10,793 nucleotides of DNA from assembly GCA_005793615.1 (NCBI GenBank), contig SXRI01000170.1, forward strand, positions 1 to 10,793, in the 5' to 3' direction. Under the pieces are notes generated by a model. The model saw only the letters and a program-made list of their open reading frames with translations. It ran no database searches and had not been told where the DNA came from. This DNA is from Bdellovibrionales bacterium (GTDB lineage Bacteria > Bdellovibrionota > Bdellovibrionia > Bdellovibrionales > JAMPXM01). The translations under genes were made by a program, and so were the position numbers. Below, one piece after another: positions 7,409 through 10,793 of this stretch. Within the stretch, counting starts at the first letter, position 1. Every line of letters starts with the position of its first letter.

Positions 7409-8248
7409 ATGTCACAACTTGGAAAATTTCATTATGTAGTCACCGGTCCCGAACGCGGACCAAAACTGGTGTTTCTTCACGGCGTGATGGGATTCGCGGC
7501 CAACTGGCGACGTATAGCCAAAGCTTTCGAAGATCGCTTTCAGGTTCTGGTTTTTGATCAACGCGGTCATGGTCGGTCCTTTCACGCGCCGCCGGGAGGC
7601 TATCAACCGAGTAGTTATGCTGCCGATCTGTTACGCATTCTTGACGAGCTGGGTTGGCAAGAGGTTTACCTCGTTGGTCATTCGATGGGGGGAAGAGTTG
7701 CCTTGGAGTTTGCTGCTCAGCATCCTCAGCGCGTGACTCGGCTCGTTATCGAGGACATTGGCCCAACGATGCAAGAAAGTGGTTCGAGTCTGATCCTACG
7801 CCTTCTCGACACCGTTCCCGTTCCCTTTTCAAGTAAACGCGAGGCTAAAGCCTGGTTTGATACGGAGTTCATGAGGATTTTCGCGAACGAACGGCAAAAG
7901 GAAGGCTTGGCGGCCTATCTTTACGCCAATCTTATTGAGAACGAAAATAAGGAAGCGGGGTGGCGATTTTCTGATGCCGGAGTGCGTGAGAGTGTAGCTG
8001 CAGGTAGAGCGGGGGACCATTGGGAGGTTGTTCGCCATCTCCCGATGCCGACACTTTTCGTGCGCGGTGAGTTTTCGCGCGATTTCCCACGTGAAGTATT
8101 TCAACAGGTTTTACGTGAGAACCCGCGTATTGAGGGTGTCGAAATTCTGGGAGCTGGACATTGGGTTCACAGCGACCAGCCCGAAATCTTTATTCGCGTC
8201 TTGACCCAGTTCTTGGCGGGACAGCGACAACCGCTGGTTGCGGGCTGA
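7409..8248 (+). CDS. Alpha/beta hydrolase, YbfF/ABHD11-like esterase
   Basis: A cytoplasmic serine hydrolase of the alpha/beta fold, probably acting on esters or thioesters; the substrate is unknown. The 279-residue length suits the family. The oxyanion-hole segment is FLHGVMGFAANW (22-33). FDQRGHGRS (49-57) follows, then the nucleophile elbow GHSMGG (90-95) with Ser92. VRGEFSRD (218-225) offers Asp225 as the likely acid, and GAGHWVHSDQP (248-258) has His251 of the triad. The pattern HGxxG, DxRxHGxS, GHSMGG and a late GAGHWVHxxxP resembles YbfF and ABHD11-type esterases more than haloalkane dehalogenases, though MhpC-like hydrolases share parts of it. There is no signal peptide. The ATG at 7409 is preceded by AGGTGG (7393-7398), 10 bases away. 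The gene is transcribed alone, divergently from pcnB. Confidence 0.87.
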   Translation: MSQLGKFHYVVTGPERGPKLVFLHGVMGFAANWRRIAKAFEDRFQVLVFDQRGHGRSFHAPPGGYQPSSYAADLLRILDELGWQEVYLVGHSMGGRVALEFAAQHPQRVTRLVIEDIGPTMQESGSSLILRLLDTVPVPFSSKREAKAWFDTEFMRIFANERQKEGLAAYLYANLIENENKEAGWRFSDAGVRESVAAGRAGDHWEVVRHLPMPTLFVRGEFSRDFPREVFQQVLRENPRIEGVEILGAGHWVHSDQPEIFIRVLTQFLAGQRQPLVAG

Positions 8249-8277
8249 AGTCTGGTTTCTGCGGTTGGCATTCGCTT

Positions 8278-8306
8278 TTGACAAAAAACCTTTCGACCGT
8301 TACAGT
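8278..8306 (+). promoter_or_regulatory. Sigma-70-type promoter of the helicase gene
   Basis: A perfect -35 TTGACA (8278-8283) is followed after 17 bases by TACAGT (8301-8306), four of six matches to the -10 consensus. Transcription would start near 8313, leaving a leader of about 210 bases before the TTG start at 8523. It lies just after the hydrolase stop at 8248, so the helicase gene has its own promoter. Confidence 0.6.
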
Positions 8307-8312
8307 TTCAGC

Positions 8313-8522
8313 GCATAATTGACTTAATGTGTTAAGAGACTGCGGTCTTCATTAACCAGGCTCGTAAATTTTGCTCATAGATTATTAGAAGAAATGCATG
8401 AACGGTTCGCCCCATCAACTCTACGGTTCTCTTATCGGTTTTTCACGATTGAATCCTATGACCGATTTCCCGTTGGAGCGAAAAGAGCGACAACTTTTTT
8501 ATTTATATAGTGGAAGGTTACT
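8313..8522 (+). promoter_or_regulatory. Long untranslated leader of the helicase gene
   Basis: About 210 bases between the likely start of transcription and the helicase start codon, with no open frame worth calling. It holds small inverted repeats: CTTAA/TTAAG at 8323-8336 (4-base loop) and ATCGGT/ACCGAT at 8434-8466 (21-base loop). Near its end a T/A-rich run leads to GGAAGG (8512-8517), a good ribosome binding site 5 bases before TTG. Long leaders are known for cold-shock DEAD-box helicase genes such as csdA, so regulation by temperature or by the helicase itself is possible, but that is inference. Confidence 0.35.
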
Positions 8523-10325
8523 TTGAAATTTTCTGAACTCGATCTTCATCCCTCACTGAATTCTGCCATCGAAAAACTGGGATTTACCGAAGCAACTCCG
8601 GTCCAAGAGGCTACCATGCCTCACATCATCGAGGGCCGTGACGTCGCGGGTCTTGCGCAAACTGGAACCGGAAAAACAGCGGCCTTTTTGCTGCCGTTGA
8701 TGGAACGTATTGTTCGCGCCCGGTTAAATCCCGAACAGCTGAGCGAGGAGGACCGTGCGAAACGTGAAAAACGCATGTTCTCTGAGTGGCGCCCCAACCA
8801 ATTTGTCTTGGTGCTGGTTCCGACTCGCGAGCTGGCTGAACAGGTTTTTGAAAACGCTCTCAAGTTTGTCGGTGATACCGGGCTACGCGCGGTTTCAATT
8901 TACGGCGGCGTCGCCTACGACAAACAAAAGGAAGGTCTGCGTAACGGCGTTGAGTTCGTGATCGCGACTCCGGGCCGATTGATCGACCTCTTCAAAGAGC
9001 ATTTGATTGATCTCAAGCAGGTGCGGGCGATTGTTTTTGATGAAGCTGATCGGATGTTCGATATGGGCTTCAAAGATGACATGAAGTTTATCCTTCAGCG
9101 CGTTCCGAAAGAGCGGCAGTTCTTGGTTTTTAGCGCGACTTTGAATCTGGACGTTCTGAACACCGCTTACCAATTCGGTGCCAATCCGGTTGAGGTCAAT
9201 GTCTCTCGCGACCAAGCGATCGCGGAGAACGTTGAAGATAAAATTTTCCACGTGGGCCAAGAAGAAAAAGGCCCGCATTTATTATCGCTTCTGCGTTTGC
9301 ATAAACCGCGACAGACGATCGTTTTTTCGAATTTCAAAATGAATGTTCCTCGCTTGACGCAGTTCTTGAACGATAATGGCTTGCCAGCGGTGGGGATTTC
9401 CTCGTTGTTGACACAGTCGCAGCGCAATCGCGTGATGGAGCAGTTCAAAGGCGAGAGCGACCATAACATTCTTGTTGCCACTGATGTCGCAGCTCGTGGT
9501 CTCGACATCAAAGGTGTCGACATGGTTGTGAACTTTGAGCTTCCTGATGATCCCGAGAATTACGTGCATCGCATTGGTCGGACGGGCCGAGCGGGCGCCA
9601 AAGGTATTGCCTTTTCATTGGTCAGCGAACGCGATGTCGATGCTCTTTCGCGGGTTGAACAGTATTTGAAACACAAAGTGGACTCGGGGTTTCTCGAGGA
9701 AGGTGAGCTGGTAAAAGAGTTCAAGGCCATGCCTTCGGATCGCGGACCGAGACATGATCGCGGCGGTGACCGTGGCCCACGTGCCGAAGGTCGCGGTGGC
9801 GGTCGCGGGCGGGGACCAGAACGTAGACCGGAAGGTGGGCGAGAAGGCGGCCGAGGTCGTGACGGAGGCCGTGATGGCCGGCGTGATGGTCGCCGTGAGG
9901 GACGTCGCGAGGGACCAGCGGAACATCGTGCCGACAGCAGACCTGAGCATGCATCGCGCCCGCGTCCAGTACGTGAGCAAGGAGCGGGAGGCCGACCGGC
10001 AGAAGGCGTTCGAGGGCCGGGACCATCTTCAGGGCCGTCGAGCGGACCGCGGCGAAGTGGTGGACGTGGGGAGCGAGATCATCGTCGGCCTGGGCAGGCG
10101 GGAGCTCATCAAAACGGAGAGCATCGCTCAGCGGGCGGTCGCGGACCCCATAGCAAGGGTAGTAATGGACAAGGTGGGCATCGCGGGCAAGGCGAGCGAG
10201 CGGCAGGATCTCATGGCCGTCACCGCGGCGGCGGATCTCATCCACAGCCGAAAACATCTTCAGCAGGGCAGGCGTCGTTAGGCCAAAAGGTGACAGGCTT
10301 CTTCAAACGTTTGTTTGGTGGCTAA
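8523..10325 (+). CDS. DEAD-box RNA helicase with Arg/Gly-rich tail (RhlE/RhlB type)
   Basis: An ATP-dependent RNA helicase that unwinds short duplexes in RNA decay, ribosome assembly or cold adaptation. The 600-residue protein has all core motifs: Q motif GFTEATPVQ (20-28), I AQTGTGKT (45-52), Ia PTRELAEQ (100-107), Ib TPGRL (149-153), II DEAD (173-176), III SAT (204-206), IV IVFSNF (266-271), V ATDVAARGLDI (319-329) and VI HRIGRTGRAG (349-358). A charged insert of about 25 residues (66-90) lies between I and Ia. From about 405 to 585 the protein is a low-complexity tail rich in Arg, Gly, Asp and Glu (RGG, GRDG, RREG repeats), probably disordered and RNA-binding, and it ends in a short GFFKRLFGG. 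Start: TTG at 8523, fixed by GGAAGG 5 bases upstream and by the Q-motif leader FSELDL. The exact paralogue (RhlE, RhlB, CsdA) cannot be fixed from motifs alone. Confidence 0.95.
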   Translation: MKFSELDLHPSLNSAIEKLGFTEATPVQEATMPHIIEGRDVAGLAQTGTGKTAAFLLPLMERIVRARLNPEQLSEEDRAKREKRMFSEWRPNQFVLVLVPTRELAEQVFENALKFVGDTGLRAVSIYGGVAYDKQKEGLRNGVEFVIATPGRLIDLFKEHLIDLKQVRAIVFDEADRMFDMGFKDDMKFILQRVPKERQFLVFSATLNLDVLNTAYQFGANPVEVNVSRDQAIAENVEDKIFHVGQEEKGPHLLSLLRLHKPRQTIVFSNFKMNVPRLTQFLNDNGLPAVGISSLLTQSQRNRVMEQFKGESDHNILVATDVAARGLDIKGVDMVVNFELPDDPENYVHRIGRTGRAGAKGIAFSLVSERDVDALSRVEQYLKHKVDSGFLEEGELVKEFKAMPSDRGPRHDRGGDRGPRAEGRGGGRGRGPERRPEGGREGGRGRDGGRDGRRDGRREGRREGPAEHRADSRPEHASRPRPVREQGAGGRPAEGVRGPGPSSGPSSGPRRSGGRGERDHRRPGQAGAHQNGEHRSAGGRGPHSKGSNGQGGHRGQGERAAGSHGRHRGGGSHPQPKTSSAGQASLGQKVTGFFKRLFGG

Positions 10326-10369
10326 GGAAAGTTTCAATTCGGTAATTTTCCCAGGCGAAAATCGCGAGC

Positions 10370-10398
10370 GACTTTGGTTTCATCGGTGAATTTCATCG
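10370..10398 (+). repeat. Pair of 11-base direct repeats
   Basis: TTTCATCGGTG occurs twice with two bases between (around 10378-10401), downstream of the helicase stop. It has no known role and is probably a local duplication. Confidence 0.5.
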
Positions 10399-10407
10399 GT
10401 GGCCTCA

Positions 10408-10439
10408 GGCGTGCTTTTTACTTGGCGTGCTTTTTGTTT
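10408..10439 (+). repeat. Two tandem copies of a 16-base unit
   Basis: GGCGTGCTTTTTACTT (10408-10423) is followed directly by GGCGTGCTTTTTGTTT (10424-10439), 14 of 16 bases identical. Each copy ends in a T-run. It may be a local slippage duplication in the 3' region of the helicase transcript. Confidence 0.6.
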
Positions 10440-10448
10440 GGGCAGTTT

Positions 10449-10471
10449 GCTGGCCCATTTTTTGGGCAAGC
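10449..10471 (+). terminator. Possible terminator hairpin after the helicase gene
   Basis: GCTGGCCCA (10449-10457) can pair with TGGGCAAGC (10463-10471) over a T-rich 5-base loop with one internal mismatch. It lies about 125 bases after the helicase stop. The run that follows is A/T-rich but has no clean U-tract, so it is weak as an intrinsic terminator and may instead be a structural element. Confidence 0.35.
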
Positions 10472-10514
10472 ATAAATCTCATTTTCTTTACGCGCATTTT
10501 TCTAAAGATTTAAA

Positions 10515-10542
10515 TTGATCTTCGTCACTTCCTTTCTATGAT
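10515..10542 (+). promoter_or_regulatory. Promoter of the disrupted secreted-protein gene
   Basis: TTGATC (10515-10520) and TATGAT (10537-10542, five of six -10 matches) are separated by 16 bases. Transcription would begin near 10549, giving a leader of about 70 bases. The -10 overlaps a perfect inverted repeat CTATGA/TCATAG (10536-10553, 6-base loop), which is a plausible operator position. A second inverted repeat TTTGAAC/GTTCAAA lies at 10577-10601. Confidence 0.5.
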
Positions 10543-10618
10543 CTCGGTCATAGCCATTACGTCCGATAAATGAAATTTTGAACCAACATTGAAAGTTCAA
10601 ACTAAAGGAGCACAACCT

Positions 10619-10666
10619 ATGAAGTCTCTGTTGTTTTTGGCTGCAGTTGCCGGCCTAGTACTTTGA
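10619..10666 (+). pseudogene. Start of a signal-peptide gene cut off by an IS630-like element
   Basis: An ATG with a strong ribosome binding site (AAAGGAG, 10604-10610, 8 bases upstream) and an upstream promoter opens MKSLLFLAAVAGLVL, then meets TGA. These residues are a textbook beginning of a signal peptide (one Lys, then a hydrophobic run) without the cleavage site or any mature protein. The stop falls about where the IS sequence begins (near 10658-10661), so the gene was most likely interrupted by insertion and its remainder lies beyond the IS, outside the window. The identity of the protein cannot be known from 15 residues. Confidence 0.6.
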
Positions 10667-10793
10667 CAGATAAATTTCTAGCCGGTCTCACCGAGACTTC
10701 TTCGCCGGTTGGTATCTAAATTTTTTCCGCGCTTTCTTTTTGGTGAAGGTCCAGTTGATGGTGATCTTCTCCTTATTGGCTCGTTTGTTCCAT
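10661..10793 (-). mobile_element. IS630-like insertion sequence, one end, cut by window edge
   Basis: The end of an insertion sequence whose transposase runs on the minus strand and continues past the window. The exact border is uncertain: IS630 elements insert at TA, and TA occurs at 10656-10657 and 10659-10660, just before CTTTGACAGATAAATTTC. Only about 25 bases separate the border from the transposase stop (10688), as usual for this family. The terminal repeat cannot be checked without the other end. Confidence 0.5.
10688..10793 (-). CDS. IS630-family transposase, C-terminal end (partial)
   Basis: The last 34 residues of a minus-strand protein are visible, with stop TGA at 10690-10688; the frame is open to the window edge. 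It contains KITINWTFTKKKARKKF, which fits the INWxFTxxxARxK tail of many IS630-family transposases, enzymes that cut and paste DNA at TA sites. The tail is rich in Lys and Arg. The catalytic DDE residues lie outside the window, so activity cannot be judged. The identification rests on this short tail and on the position against a broken gene; a different DNA-binding protein is possible. Confidence 0.55.
   Translation of the reverse strand, partial: WNKRANKEKITINWTFTKKKARKKFRYQPAKKSR

Noticed and set aside
7356..7415. Extension of PcnB by 20 residues from the GTG at 7415
   Set aside because: It would overlap the divergent gene's start, its residues resemble no PcnB N-terminus I know, and an ATG stands at 7355. 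Not excluded.
9721..10281. Long open frames on the minus strand (about 178 codons) and in a second plus frame (about 175 codons) over the helicase tail
   Set aside because: They arise from the GC-rich Arg/Gly repeat coding of the helicase; their products have no recognisable domain and lack ribosome binding sites.
1..10793. tRNA, rRNA, CRISPR array, toxin-antitoxin or phage module
   Set aside because: No cloverleaf-like, regularly spaced repeat or small paired-gene pattern was seen on either strand.

Overview
The window looks like chromosomal DNA from a Gram-negative bacterium with moderate GC content, possibly Bdellovibrionota or another deltaproteobacterial-type lineage. The clues are an E. 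coli-like PcnB with a basic tail, TatA, signal-peptide proteins, an RG-tailed DEAD-box helicase and an unusual transketolase. The lineage is inferred from the feel of the proteins, not from any search.

Layout. At the left edge is the 3' part of a transketolase gene (+), cut by the window start. It is followed by about 670 bases without an intact gene, which hold a badly decayed IS630-type transposase tail (about 1864-2047) and two small inverted repeats. Next comes a gene for an unrecognised exported protein (2418-2987, +). Three bases further on is the end of a convergent minus-strand group that reads, in transcription order, pcnB-type poly(A) polymerase, tatA-type translocase subunit, and a large exported glycoside hydrolase of family 31. 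The pcnB gene faces away from an alpha/beta hydrolase gene (+) across about 53 bp that contain a perfect 16-bp GC palindrome. A 274-bp leader region with a near-consensus sigma-70 promoter precedes a TTG-started DEAD-box RNA helicase gene, whose last 195 or so residues are an Arg/Gly-rich tail. Beyond it are short tandem repeats, a hairpin, and a second promoter with a strong ribosome binding site. These drive the beginning of a signal-peptide gene that stops after 15 codons, where an IS630-like element (transposase on -) begins and runs off the right edge.

How the genes relate. PcnB (RNA 3' polyadenylation) and the DEAD-box helicase both belong to RNA decay and remodelling, but they are separate transcription units. 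TatA and the family 31 enzyme are 18 bp apart and probably cotranscribed. The family 31 signal peptide has no twin arginine, so their pairing does not show that the enzyme is a Tat substrate. I see no tRNA, rRNA, CRISPR array, phage module or defence system. The most unusual content is the two independent IS630-type traces, the disrupted secreted-protein gene, the long structured leaders and the RG-rich helicase tail. I do not see a convincing new multi-gene system.
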